Source: Nocardia wallacei
Lineage (GTDB): Bacteria > Actinomycetota > Actinomycetes > Mycobacteriales > Mycobacteriaceae
Direction of reading: 5' to 3'
Assembly (NCBI RefSeq): GCF_029869545.1
Contig: NZ_JARWQD010000399.1
Span: 1 to 33,757, forward strand
Length of the DNA: 33,757 bases
Below the pieces are notes generated by a model. That model did no database searches. It worked only from the letters and a program-made list of their open reading frames with translations, and was not told where the DNA came from. Below are positions 1 to 8,072 of this stretch, piece by piece; positions within the stretch are counted from its first letter, which is position 1, and every line of letters begins with the position of its first letter. A program made the position numbers and the translations under genes.

Positions 1-509
1 GGGGGCTTGCTTCTCTACTTCACGGGCGTAGGGGGGGTGATCCGCCGGGTGGTGGCGGGTGGTTTGGGTCATCTTGCCTCCGTGGTAGTTTGCTTTGTGG
101 GGGTCTACCCCCGGTCCCACGCCGACAACCAGGCCACGCACACGCACGCCGACAACCAGGCCACGCACACACGCCGAGAACCAGGCGCGCACACGCACGC
201 CGGGAAGTAAGGCAGGCGCGCCGGGGAGTAGGGGCGCAGACGCGTATGCCGGGATGTGGGCGTGGATGCGCGGGCTGGGGAATGGGCGTACGAGTATGTC
301 GGGGAACACAGGCGGCACGTGGGCAACCGGGAGCAGAGCCGGGCATGCGGGCGGCGGGGGAAGAAAGCGAGCGCTGCGGCTAGGGACGGTGTGGGGCGCG
401 TGGGTGGTGGCCGCCTGGTCCGTGTGGCGCGCTCTGCTACCCCACATCGATGCTTCAACCAGCCATCCCGACGGTGCTGGCGATGCGACCGCCACGGTTG
501 GCGCGGGGT
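1..509. other. Non-coding stretch beyond tsaD, probable contig edge
   Basis: No reading frame here looks like a real protein: all are Arg/Pro/Gly-rich translations of GC-rich DNA without a convincing ribosome binding site. The stretch begins with G-rich, irregular sequence and contains an imperfect tandem repeat at about 119-196. In related genomes tsaD is often followed by groES and groEL, but neither is visible here. It is probably the intergenic space downstream of the tsaD operon, cut by the end of the contig. Confidence 0.6.
119..205. repeat. Imperfect ~26-bp tandem repeat, three copies plus a partial one
   Basis: Three consecutive units begin at 119, 146 and 171 (27, 25 and 26 bp). All start ACGCCGA, carry an AACCAGGC core and end in CGCACAC. 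A degenerate partial unit starts near 197. The unit length is not a constant multiple of three and the units lie outside any credible gene, so this is a non-coding short tandem repeat. Confidence 0.75.
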
Positions 510-1559
510 TCAGCGGAGTTGGGTGGTGGAGACTGGGAGGGCGGGGTCGGTGGCTACGGTCAGGGGGGAGGGCTTGGCGCCGCCGGATATTACGTGGGCG
601 CCCAGGGCGGCGATCATGACGCCGTTGTCGGTGCACAGGCGGGGTTTGGGTACGCGCAGGGTCACGCCGGCTGCGGCGCAGCGTTCTTCGGCCATCGAAC
701 GGATGCGGGAATTGGCGGTGGCGCCGCCGCCGAGCACCAGCGTGTCCACGCCGACATCCTGGACGGCGCGGACGGCCTTGCGGGTGAGCACATCGGCGAC
801 CGACTCCTGGAACGATGCCGCGATATCCGGGATCGGCAGCTCGGTCCCCGCGCGCTGGGCGGCCTCGACGTAGCGGGCCACCGCGGTCTTCAGGCCCGAG
901 AAGGAGAAGTCGTAGCGCGGATCCCGCGGGCCGGTCATGCCGCGCGGGAACATGATGGCGGTCGGATCACCGTGCGCCGCAGCGGCATCCAGCGCCGGTC
1001 CGCCCGGGAAGCCCAGGCCCAGCAGGCGCGCCACCTTGTCGAACGCCTCCCCCGCCGCATCATCGACCGTGCTGCCCAGCTCCACGATCGGCTCGGCCAG
1101 ATCCGTGACCTGCAGCAGGTGGGTGTGACCGCCGGACACCAGCAGCGCCACGCACGGCGGCATCGGGCCGTGTTCGAGCGTATCCACTGCGACATGGCCG
1201 CCCAGATGATTCAGCGCGTAGAGCGGGATATCCCACGCCGCCGCATAGGCTTTGGCCGCCGCCACCCCCACCAGCAGCGCACCGGCCAGGCCGGGGCCGA
1301 TGGTCACCGCGAGCGCGTCGGGCCTGGCCACCCCGGCGGCCGACAGCGCCCGGCGCATCGCCGGCACCACCGCCTCCAGGTGCGCGCGCGAGGCGATCTC
1401 CGGGACCACGCCGCCGAAGCGCGCGTGCTGGTCGACGCTGGAGGCGACCTCGTCGGCGAGCAGCTCGGCGCGGCCCTTGCCCTCCGTGCCGTCGGGATGC
1501 CACCGCACGATGCCGATTCCGGTTTCGTCACACGAGCTTTCGATGCCCATGACGATCAT
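510..1559 (-). CDS. tsaD: tRNA N6-adenosine threonylcarbamoyltransferase TsaD
   Basis: TsaD (Kae1/Qri7 family) transfers the threonylcarbamoyl group to A37 of ANN-decoding tRNAs in the cytoplasm, working with TsaB and TsaE. The 349-residue product opens with the family signature MGIESSCDETG and has the metal-binding NHLGGH segment at about residues 117-122. It also has the SGGHTH motif, the FSFSGLK stretch and the C-terminal LGGGATAN motif, all in the usual order and at normal family length. The chosen ATG at 1559 overlaps the rimI stop codon by four bases (ATGA), pointing to translational coupling; a second ATG three codons later is possible. It is the last gene of the leftward alr-hydrolase-tsaE-tsaB-rimI-tsaD run. 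Confidence 0.97.
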   Translation of the reverse strand: MIVMGIESSCDETGIGIVRWHPDGTEGKGRAELLADEVASSVDQHARFGGVVPEIASRAHLEAVVPAMRRALSAAGVARPDALAVTIGPGLAGALLVGVAAAKAYAAAWDIPLYALNHLGGHVAVDTLEHGPMPPCVALLVSGGHTHLLQVTDLAEPIVELGSTVDDAAGEAFDKVARLLGLGFPGGPALDAAAAHGDPTAIMFPRGMTGPRDPRYDFSFSGLKTAVARYVEAAQRAGTELPIPDIAASFQESVADVLTRKAVRAVQDVGVDTLVLGGGATANSRIRSMAEERCAAAGVTLRVPKPRLCTDNGVMIAALGAHVISGGAKPSPLTVATDPALPVSTTQLR

Positions 1560-2083
1560 GACAGGACCTCTGAGTTGTGCGAGGTGCCCGGCCGCGGGAA
1601 GCCGGACACCGCCGGTCGGCGCATGGTGAACGCGTCGGCGCCGCTGGGCTGGTAGTAGTTCTTCCGCAATCCGATGATGTGGAAACCGTGCTTCTCGTAG
1701 AGCGCGATCGCCGGTGCGTTGTCCGTGCGCACCTCGAGAAATACCGGGCCGCCACGCTTTCCGGCCTCCGCCAGCAATGCCCGCAGCAGCAGAGTTCCGA
1801 TGCCGCCGCGGTGGCAGGCCGGATCGACGCCGATGGTGTGCACCTCGGCCTCGGGATGCGCGGCGGGGCCCAGCAGGGCGATGCCCGCGTAGCCGACCAT
1901 GCGCCCGGATTCGTCGCGGGCCACCAGATACCGGTTGTGCGCGCCCGCGAGTTCGGACTGGAACGCCACCTCCGGCCACGGATCATCCTCGGGGAACAGC
2001 AGTTTCTCCAGCTCGGCGCAGCGGGCGATGTCGGCCGGCCCCATCGGTTCGATCTCGACGGCCGGTAAATCGGGTGTACTCAC
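1556..2083 (-). CDS. rimI: Ribosomal protein S18-alanine N-acetyltransferase RimI-like (GNAT)
   Basis: A 175-residue GNAT-fold acetyltransferase. The acetyl-CoA pyrophosphate-binding motif is visible as CHRGGIGTLLL (about residues 90-100), preceded by the beta strand VHTIGVDP and followed by FLEVRTDN and ALYEKHGF, all typical of RimI. In this context it should acetylate the N-terminal alanine of ribosomal protein S18; in mycobacteria RimI also acetylates other N-termini. The start is the GTG at 2083, which overlaps the tsaB stop codon by four bases (GTGA); its own stop overlaps the tsaD ATG in the same way. Its position between tsaB and tsaD is the usual actinobacterial order. A broader N-acetyltransferase role cannot be excluded. 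Confidence 0.93.
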   Translation of the reverse strand: MSTPDLPAVEIEPMGPADIARCAELEKLLFPEDDPWPEVAFQSELAGAHNRYLVARDESGRMVGYAGIALLGPAAHPEAEVHTIGVDPACHRGGIGTLLLRALLAEAGKRGGPVFLEVRTDNAPAIALYEKHGFHIIGLRKNYYQPSGADAFTMRRPAVSGFPRPGTSHNSEVLS

Positions 2084-2841
2084 GACACCGCCTGATAGCT
2101 GCGCTCGACCGCGTCGGGACGCCGCAGATACAGCGGAACCAGCGGCTCGGCCGTCGCGCCGGACAGCACCTCGGCGGCGGCGCAGCGCACCAGCCCGGCC
2201 GGGGACGGGGTCTCCACCGGCAGCACCGGCAGATCGAAAAAATCGACGTGCGAGGCGGATCCGGCGATCACGGTGGATTCGCGCGCGTCCAGTTCGGCGG
2301 GCTTGCACACGCCCGGACCAGCGATACGGCCGACCACGCGCGCGCCGGATCCGACGGCGGCGGGCCCGGCGAACTCCGCGTCCGGTACGGCGCGATAGCG
2401 GGCCCAGTACACCTCGCGGCGCCGGGCATCGGTGACCACGAGCAGTTCGGATTCGGCGGCCGTGGCGATCGTCTGCCCGCTGCCGCCGGTGATCTCGTGC
2501 CACGCGTCGGCGGCGATCGCATCGAGGCTGCAGACCCCGTACACCGGTAGTCCCAGCGCGTCGCCGAACGCCGCGGCGGTGGCCATGCCGACCCGCAGTC
2601 CGGTGAACGGCCCGGGGCCCACGCCGGCGACGACCGCGTCGAGATCGGACCGGGAACGGCCCGCGGCGTCGAGGCATTCGAGGATCTGCGGCGTCAGCAC
2701 CTCGTTGTGGGCGCGCGCGTCCACGGTGACCCGGGTGGCCAGGGTGTGGATCCGCGGCGCTGTCTCCTGCCCGGAGGCGTCCAGCTCCACCAGGCCCGCT
2801 GTAACGGCAGGCGTCGCGGTGTCGACAGCAAGTACAAGCAT
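2080..2841 (-). CDS. tsaB: tRNA threonylcarbamoyladenosine biosynthesis protein TsaB
   Basis: TsaB is the non-catalytic ASKHA-fold partner that dimerises with TsaD in the t6A complex. The 253-residue product begins MLVLAVDTATPAVTAG, the degenerate nucleotide-binding strand of the family. It carries the signature GVGPGPFTGLRVGMATA at about residues 93-109, which forms the TsaD interface, then the variable C-terminal domain. The ATG at 2841 is the first start of the frame and lies 55 bases after the tsaE stop. The gene's end overlaps rimI by four bases. Length and domain layout are normal for actinobacteria. Confidence 0.95.
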   Translation of the reverse strand: MLVLAVDTATPAVTAGLVELDASGQETAPRIHTLATRVTVDARAHNEVLTPQILECLDAAGRSRSDLDAVVAGVGPGPFTGLRVGMATAAAFGDALGLPVYGVCSLDAIAADAWHEITGGSGQTIATAAESELLVVTDARRREVYWARYRAVPDAEFAGPAAVGSGARVVGRIAGPGVCKPAELDARESTVIAGSASHVDFFDLPVLPVETPSPAGLVRCAAAEVLSGATAEPLVPLYLRRPDAVERSYQAVS

Positions 2842-2896
2842 GATTGGGTCAACGATACCGGTTGGTCACCTTCCGGACGGCACCCGTACCACCGCC

Positions 2897-3343
2897 TCAG
2901 GCCGGGCCGATCCACTCCCAGCTGGCCGTGCGGGTCTCCGATTCGGGTTCGCGGCGCAGCAGGACGCGCAGATGACGGTCGGCGAGATGTTCGACGACGC
3001 CGAGGCCCCATTCGACCACCACGACCGCATCGTCCAGGTCGGTGTCGAGGTCGAGCGCGTCCAGTTCGTCGAGGTCGCCGCCGAGCCGGTAGGCATCGAC
3101 GTGCACCATGGCCACCGAGCCCGGCCGCGCCCCGGCGCGATGCTGGCGGGCGATGATGAAAGTCGGTGAGCTGACCCGGCCCTCGACACCGAGCCCGGCC
3201 GCGATGCCCCGGGTGAGCGCGGTCTTGCCCGCGCCCAGCGGACCGTCGAGCACCACCAGGTCACCGGCCCGCAGCTCCGCGGCCAGCTCCCGGCCCAGCG
3301 CCTCGGTGTCGGCGACCGTCGGCAGTGTGCGTTGCTCACCCAC
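2897..3343 (-). CDS. tsaE: tRNA threonylcarbamoyladenosine biosynthesis ATPase TsaE
   Basis: TsaE is the P-loop ATPase that resets the TsaB-TsaD complex during t6A synthesis. The 148-residue product has a Walker A motif GPLGAGKT at residues 34-41, the family stretch VSSPTFIIARQH and the HVDAYRLGG motif, and ends with the VVVVEWG strand. The GTG at 3343 is taken as start because it gives a normal-length protein; it lies eight bases inside the end of the preceding hydrolase gene, which suggests coupled translation. The gene sits second upstream of rimI, before tsaB, as in other Mycobacteriales. Confidence 0.95.
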   Translation of the reverse strand: MGEQRTLPTVADTEALGRELAAELRAGDLVVLDGPLGAGKTALTRGIAAGLGVEGRVSSPTFIIARQHRAGARPGSVAMVHVDAYRLGGDLDELDALDLDTDLDDAVVVVEWGLGVVEHLADRHLRVLLRREPESETRTASWEWIGPA

Positions 3344-4439
3344 GGGCCGCCTCCCGCCCGTCGCGCTGAACGACGCCGAGCATCCCGCTGCGCAGCATCA
3401 GCCGATCCAGCGCCGCGTTGACCAGCTCCGGATATTGCAGATGCACCATGTGCGCGGCGTCGGTGACGCGGACCAGATCGGCATCGGGCAGCTGCTCGGC
3501 CAGCGCCCGGGAATTGCGGAACGGGATCACCCGGTCGTGTGCGCCGCCGAGCACCAGCGCGGGCCGCGGGGCGAGTGTCGGCAGTGCCGCCGATTCGTCG
3601 TGCAGCTCCAGGGCTTTCAGGAATTTCACGATGGTCTCGATCGGGGTGCGGTCGATCATCGACGTGGTGAACCGCGACAGCGTGGGACTCACGTCCCCGT
3701 GGAACGAACTCACGTGCAGGATCGGGGCGATCACGTGGCGGGCGGTGACCCGCCCTGCCTGCACCAGCGCGGGCGAGGTGTGCACCGCGACGCGGAAACC
3801 GTCGATCGCGGGATTGCGCAGCAGCTGGGTGACACCGGCGGCGGTGACCTCGGCGGCCGCGGTCGACAGCAGCGCCACCGCGCGCACCCGCTCGGCGAAC
3901 AGCCGCGGGAACTGCGCGGCCGCGGCCAGAATCGCCATGCCGCCCATGGAATGTCCGACCAGCAGCAGCGGGCCGCTAGGTGCGCTGCGGGCGATCACGG
4001 CGGCCAGATCGCGGCCCAGCTGCGGCACGGTGCAGCTGTCCGTGCCCGGGGTCCCGGAGCGGCCGTGCCCGCGCAGATCGAAGAACACCATGCGAACCCT
4101 TGGGCCCCACAGTTTTTCGAGATCACGACGCTGAAAGTGGAACGATTCCATGCTGTTGCAGAAACCGTGCACGAAAACCACTGTGGCGGGGGCGTCTTCG
4201 GGACCGCACTCGCGAATCGCCAGCGGCACACCGTCGTCGGAGGTCGCCGTGACCGCCCGATCCCGGTCGAGCAGCGAGAAGTCCTCCTCGCGCAGGTCGT
4301 CGCGGCGGGCGGGCCAGCGCACCGAGGCGCCCATCCGGCGCAGCGCGTGCACCCCGGCCAGGGCGCCGATCACGCCGCCGGTCGCCAGGCCACCGCGCCA
4401 CGCGGTGAACCGAAATCGGTGCGGCCGTTCGGATTTCAT
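3336..4439 (-). CDS. Alpha/beta hydrolase with N-terminal membrane-associated segment
   Basis: A 367-residue alpha/beta hydrolase. The oxyanion segment VFVHGF is at about residues 88-93 and the DLRGHGRS loop at about 121-128. The nucleophile elbow GHSMGG has Ser164, the acid lies in GGAHDRVIP, and the catalytic histidine in TDAAHMVHL. The first 35 residues contain a Gly/Ala-rich segment (GGLATGGVIGALAG) that may associate with membrane or act as an uncleaved signal; this is inferred. The ATG at 4439 shares one base with the alr stop codon (TGATG) and the gene's 3' end overlaps tsaE by eight bases, so it is a true member of the operon. A hydrolase at this position is common in actinobacteria. 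Its substrate is not evident. Confidence 0.92.
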   Translation of the reverse strand: MKSERPHRFRFTAWRGGLATGGVIGALAGVHALRRMGASVRWPARRDDLREEDFSLLDRDRAVTATSDDGVPLAIRECGPEDAPATVVFVHGFCNSMESFHFQRRDLEKLWGPRVRMVFFDLRGHGRSGTPGTDSCTVPQLGRDLAAVIARSAPSGPLLLVGHSMGGMAILAAAAQFPRLFAERVRAVALLSTAAAEVTAAGVTQLLRNPAIDGFRVAVHTSPALVQAGRVTARHVIAPILHVSSFHGDVSPTLSRFTTSMIDRTPIETIVKFLKALELHDESAALPTLAPRPALVLGGAHDRVIPFRNSRALAEQLPDADLVRVTDAAHMVHLQYPELVNAALDRLMLRSGMLGVVQRDGREAARG

Positions 4440-5584
4440 CAGGCACCCCCTCGCTCCGCGATATCGCTCAGATAGCGTCGCACGACCCGGCCGCGAGGGG
4501 AACAGACGATCTCGTAATGGATGGTGCCCAGCAGGTCGGCCCATCGCTGCGGATGCAGGGCGCCGGGGCCGAACAGCACCGCGCTGTCGCCCTCGCGCAC
4601 ACCGGCGGCGTTGTCGCCCAGGTCCACCACCAGCTGATCCATGCACACCCGGCCGATGTTCGGGTACAGCTCGTCACCGATGCCCACCGCGATGCGCCCG
4701 CCCAGCGGCCGGAACACACCGTCGGCATATCCGGCGGGGATCAGCGCGACCGTGGTGGCGTGCGGTGCGATCCATTCGTGGCCGTAGGAGACGCCCTCGC
4801 CCGCGGCGACGTGCTTCACCAGCGCCACCCGCGCCCGGAAGGTCATGGCCGGACGCAGGCCGAAGTCGGAGATCTCCGGGACCGGCGACAGCCCGTAGGC
4901 GGCGATGCCGGGGCGCACCATGTCGAACGCGAGGTCCGGGCGGGTCAGGGTGGCCGCGGAATTGGCCAGGTGCACCAGTTCGGGCTGCATACCGTGGTCC
5001 TTGGCGGCGGCGATGGCGTCGAGGAAGCGGTCGCGCTGGACATCGATCGCCGGATGCTGCGGCTCGTCCGCGCGGGCAAGGTGGGAGAAGATCGCCCGCA
5101 GGCGCACCACCCGCTCGTCGACCAGAGTCCGCAGCAGCGCGAGGACCTGCGGATATTCGGCATCGGAGACGCCGTTGCGGTTGAGTCCGGTGTCGACCTT
5201 GAGCGAGACGGTCGCGGTCGTGCCCGTGGCGCGGGCGGCCCGCTCCACCGCGCGCAGGTGCGCCGGCGACGACACTCCGATCTCGATATCGGCGGCGATG
5301 GCCGCGGCGTAGTCGGCGTCGGAGGTGTTGAGCCAGCTCAGGATCGGGGCCGTGATGCCACCGGCGCGCAGCTGCAACGCCTCGGCAATCGTGGTGACGC
5401 CGAGTTCGGCCGCGCCCGCGGCCAGCGCCGCCCGCCCGACCCGCACCGCGCCGTGGTTGTACCCGTCGGCCTTGACGACCACCATCACCGCGGCGTCCCC
5501 GGCATGCTCGGCCAGCACCCGCACGTTGTGCGCGATGGCGTCCAGATCGACGACGGTCTCCACCTGCGGGTCAGCACTACTCAC
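4439..5584 (-). CDS. alr: Alanine racemase
   Basis: A PLP-dependent enzyme interconverting L- and D-alanine, which supplies D-alanine for peptidoglycan. The 381-residue product has the PLP-lysine motif VVVKADGYNHG (Lys38), the TGLNRNG segment, the HLANSAA strand, the MVRPGIAAYG loop, a SYGHEW tyrosine motif and the C-terminal GRVCMDQ segment, all in normal order. The start is the GTG at 5584 (VSSADPQVETVVDLDAI), where similarity to the family begins; the open frame continues upstream only into repeat-derived sequence. It heads the overlapping run of genes that ends with tsaD. Confidence 0.96.
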   Translation of the reverse strand: MSSADPQVETVVDLDAIAHNVRVLAEHAGDAAVMVVVKADGYNHGAVRVGRAALAAGAAELGVTTIAEALQLRAGGITAPILSWLNTSDADYAAAIAADIEIGVSSPAHLRAVERAARATGTTATVSLKVDTGLNRNGVSDAEYPQVLALLRTLVDERVVRLRAIFSHLARADEPQHPAIDVQRDRFLDAIAAAKDHGMQPELVHLANSAATLTRPDLAFDMVRPGIAAYGLSPVPEISDFGLRPAMTFRARVALVKHVAAGEGVSYGHEWIAPHATTVALIPAGYADGVFRPLGGRIAVGIGDELYPNIGRVCMDQLVVDLGDNAAGVREGDSAVLFGPGALHPQRWADLLGTIHYEIVCSPRGRVVRRYLSDIAERGGA

Positions 5585-5663
5585 GGTTCCGATCCTGCCA
5601 TTCCCCCGAATCCGGGCGGCAGCGGCTACCCGCCAGGAAATCGTGCGTTCGGCCGGGGCACGG

Positions 5664-5687
5664 ATTCCGGCCAAAAGCATGCCGGAA
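5664..5687 (-). repeat. Dispersed 24-bp hairpin element, copy 1
   Basis: On the minus strand the sequence has a 7-bp inverted repeat TTCCGGC/GCCGGAA around the nine-base loop ATGCTTTTG. All 24 bases recur exactly on the plus strand at 13861-13884, after glmS. One copy is inverted relative to the other. It partly overlaps the first unit of the 39-bp tandem repeat. Confidence 0.85.
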
Positions 5688-5789
5688 CAAGGGGCAGCTG
5701 CGCTGCCGCGCGGCATTCGTGCCAGAACAAGGGGCAGGTCGCTGTCGCGCGGCATTCGTGCCAGAACAAGGGCAGGTCGCGGCCGCGCG
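5677..5789. repeat. ~39-bp tandem repeat, three units, upstream of alr
   Basis: Units lie at 5677-5712 (36 bp, most diverged), 5713-5751 (39 bp) and 5752-5789 (38 bp). The core is GCATTCGTGCCAGAACAAGG followed by a GCAGGTCGC-like stretch and a GCGCG end. The length changes between units rule out a constrained reading frame across them. The function is unknown; the position within the alr leader allows an effect on transcript structure or termination, which is inference. Confidence 0.85.
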
Positions 5790-5817
5790 GTATTGCGGTC
5801 GGTGCCTGGGCGTTTTC

Positions 5818-7269
5818 TCAGGCGGGTTCGGCGAGGGTGCGGAGCGTCTGGATGGCGGGGCGGATGTGGTCGAGGATGGGGCTCGCGGAGACCGGGGATC
5901 CGGCGGGGCCGTGCGCGTGGGCGGCGAGGTTGGCGGACAGGGCGTGGACGCGGGCCGCGGCGGCCGCCGCCCAGGACGGGTCGCGGCCCGCGGCCAGCAG
6001 GGCGCCGAGAATGCCCGAGAGCACATCGCCCGAGCCCGCGGTCGCGGCCCAGGAGCCGCCCGCCTCGTTGACCAGAACCTCCCGGCCCGGCGCCGCGACC
6101 AGCGTGGCGCGGCCCTTCAGCAGCACGGTGACCCGCCAGTCCTCGGCGAGCGCGCGCACCGCGGCCACCCGGTCCGGACCGGGTTCGCGGCCGGTGAGGC
6201 GGGCGAACTCCCCGGCGTGCGGGGTGAGCACCGTGGGCGCGCGACGGCCGGTGACCAGGGCGGGCTCGGCGGCCAGCAGCGTGAGGCCGTCGGCGTCCAC
6301 CACCACCGGCAGGTCGGTGGCGAGGATCTCCGAAAGCCGTTCGCGGGCAGCGTCGTCGGTGCCCGCACCGGGACCGAATACCCAGGACTGCACGCGCCCG
6401 GTCTCCGAAATTTTCTGGGAGGCAATGACTTCCGGAAAGTGGGCGAGCACCTGCGCGGCGCCGGTCCCGGCGTAGCGGACCATGCCGGAGGTCGCGGCCA
6501 CCGCTCCCCCGGTACACAGCACGGCCGCGCCCGGATAGGTCGCGCTACCGGCGCAGATTCCGGTGACGCCCTGGGTGTACTTGTCGTCCACCGGGCTCGG
6601 CACCGGCCACTGCGCACCGATCGAAGCCGGTTCCAGGGCAGCGAGATTCGGTTCCGGAAGCTCCAAACCGATGGGCACCAGCTCGATTCGGCCGCAGCGA
6701 GGCGCCGCCAGGGCGTGCACCGGTTTGTAGGCGCCGAAGGACACCGTCACATCGGCGCGCACCGCCGGACCGTCGACCGCGCCGGTATTCGGGTCGACGC
6801 CGCTGGGCAGATCCGCCGAGACGATCGGAACCTCCACCGCCGCCACCAGTTCGGCCGCGGCCGGGCGCAGCGCACCGCGACCCGAGATCCCCACGATCCC
6901 GTCGATCACCAGGTCCGGCGAGCCCAGATCGTCGCGGATCCGGCCGCCCGTACGCCGCAGCGCCGCAAGGCCTTCCGCATGCGCCCGCTCCGGCGACAGC
7001 AGCACCGCCGACACGGCGACGCCGCGGCGGCGCAGCATCGATCCGGCCCACAGCGCGTCGCCGCCGTTGTCGCCGGATCCGACCAGCAGGGTCACCGACC
7101 GCCCGGCGATACCTCCGGTCCGCTCCCGCAGCTCCGCGGCGACGATATCGGCCAGCCCGTAGGCCGCCCGCCGCATCGGCACCCCGTCGGCGACCCGCTC
7201 GAACAGCTCCGCCTCCGCCGCCCGGACCTCATCGACGGTGAAGTATCCGCGCATGGCCGATGGGGCCAT
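5818..7269 (-). CDS. nnrE: Bifunctional NAD(P)HX epimerase / ADP-dependent NAD(P)HX dehydratase
   Basis: A two-domain metabolite-repair enzyme (YjeF_N plus YjeF_C, NnrE-NnrD fusion) that epimerises and dehydrates damaged NAD(P)H hydrates. The N-terminal half has the motif VGSGDNGGDAL, then DGIVGISGRG and DLPSGVDPNTG. The C-terminal ribokinase-like half has the segments VFGPGAGTDD, VVDADGL, LTPHAGEFARL and the catalytic loop TAGSGDVLSG. The start is set at the ATG at 7269 because AGGAGG lies five bases upstream on the minus strand; this gives 483 residues. An in-frame ATG five codons later (7254) is less well placed. It lies upstream of alr in the same direction, separated by 233 bases of repeats. 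Confidence 0.94.
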   Translation of the reverse strand: MAPSAMRGYFTVDEVRAAEAELFERVADGVPMRRAAYGLADIVAAELRERTGGIAGRSVTLLVGSGDNGGDALWAGSMLRRRGVAVSAVLLSPERAHAEGLAALRRTGGRIRDDLGSPDLVIDGIVGISGRGALRPAAAELVAAVEVPIVSADLPSGVDPNTGAVDGPAVRADVTVSFGAYKPVHALAAPRCGRIELVPIGLELPEPNLAALEPASIGAQWPVPSPVDDKYTQGVTGICAGSATYPGAAVLCTGGAVAATSGMVRYAGTGAAQVLAHFPEVIASQKISETGRVQSWVFGPGAGTDDAARERLSEILATDLPVVVDADGLTLLAAEPALVTGRRAPTVLTPHAGEFARLTGREPGPDRVAAVRALAEDWRVTVLLKGRATLVAAPGREVLVNEAGGSWAATAGSGDVLSGILGALLAAGRDPSWAAAAAARVHALSANLAAHAHGPAGSPVSASPILDHIRPAIQTLRTLAEPA

Positions 7270-7630
7270 TTCCGCCTCCTGCCCGCCCGCGACCGTGCGC
7301 GGGGCTCGATACCTTCGCCAACCCGCAACGACTGCAGAGTACGCCGGGCGGCGGTCCGTCGAGACCGCGCTCCGCACAGCTCGGTCGGGCATGTCGGCCG
7401 AACCGGATGGCGGGCTGTGGCGTGGTATCGGTATCGAGCTCGCAGCGCCACGGGAGGTCCCGATGCCCGTATCGAGACGACAGCGCAGCCACATTCGCGA
7501 GGGCGCACCGCCCCGGCGAGGCAGCATCGCCCACCTCGTTCGGCCGTGGTCGCGACCGCCACCGGAACCGTCGCGCGCGCAGGCGGCCGCGGCGAATCAC
7601 CCGCTACTCCCGGGGGCTACGCTTGCCCGC
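7270..7630. other. Divergent intergenic region between nnrE/nnrD and the cupredoxin gene
   Basis: This is a 361-base divergent gap that must hold the promoters of the leftward NAD(P)HX repair gene and the rightward copper-protein gene. The only firm element is the AGGAGG ribosome binding site of nnrE (minus strand, five bases before 7269). Frames crossing the gap have no credible start or family features. No clear operator, riboswitch or tRNA was seen. Confidence 0.5.
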
Positions 7631-8047
7631 ATGTCGACTGGTTCATCGGGTGTTTCGTTCGTGCGCGTCCTGGTCACGGTGGTCGCGGCGACCGGAGTCC
7701 TGATGGCCGCCGGATGCGGGTCGGACGAGACGACCACGCAGCCGTCGACTACCACCGCCCCCGCTCCCACGACCACCGGAGCCCCGCAACCCACGACGTC
7801 CACGGTGCAGGTCGACAACATGAAATTCGCGCCGTCCACCCTCACCGTCCGGGTCGGCGACACGGTGACCTGGAAGTTCTCCGATTCGACACCGCACGCG
7901 GTGCAGGGCATCGGCGACACCGCCATGGGCATCAACAGCCCGATCTTCACCGAGGGCGAGTGGAGCCACACCTTCACCACCCCGGGCACCTACCGCTATC
8001 TGTGCCCCCTGCACCCCGAGATGCGCGGCACCGTCACAGTCCGGTAG
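7631..8047 (+). CDS. Cupredoxin (plastocyanin-like) lipoprotein
   Basis: A 138-residue type 1 copper protein probably anchored on the outer face of the membrane. The N-terminus is a lipoprotein signal with a hydrophobic core (VRVLVTVVAATGVLMAAG) and lipobox Cys29. A Thr/Pro/Ala-rich spacer (residues 33-57) follows, then a plastocyanin fold. Copper ligands are visible as His89 in STPHAV and Cys125, His128 and Met131 in YLCPLHPEM. The ATG at 7631 is chosen because it puts the signal peptide at the N-terminus; an earlier in-frame start would bury it. The gene converges on the MarR gene 25 bases away. It probably has an electron-transfer or copper-handling role; the partner is not evident. Confidence 0.92.
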   Translation: MSTGSSGVSFVRVLVTVVAATGVLMAAGCGSDETTTQPSTTTAPAPTTTGAPQPTTSTVQVDNMKFAPSTLTVRVGDTVTWKFSDSTPHAVQGIGDTAMGINSPIFTEGEWSHTFTTPGTYRYLCPLHPEMRGTVTVR

Positions 8048-8072
8048 GCCCGGCGCGACGGTGGAATCCGCC

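Larger units (their letters stand above)
5585..5817. other. alr upstream region carrying repeats
   Basis: This 233-base gap separates the stop of nnrE/nnrD from the alr start, both leftward. It holds a 24-bp hairpin element (5664-5687) and three units of a ~39-bp tandem repeat (5677-5789). On the minus strand the frame stays open through the repeats into alr, which could mislead a gene caller into extending alr upstream. No clear promoter could be assigned. Confidence 0.6.

Noticed and set aside
119..205. Possible CRISPR array in the repeat beyond tsaD
   Set aside because: The units are directly adjacent with no spacers, and no cas genes are present.
450..1655. A 401-codon open frame on the plus strand opposite tsaD
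   Set aside because: It runs antisense to a fully recognisable tsaD and has His/Arg/Gly-rich composition typical of a shadow frame.
5677..5789. Possible CRISPR array or coding repeat upstream of alr
   Set aside because: The units abut without unique spacers, and their length changes by one to three bases, which rules out both a CRISPR array and a constrained coding repeat.
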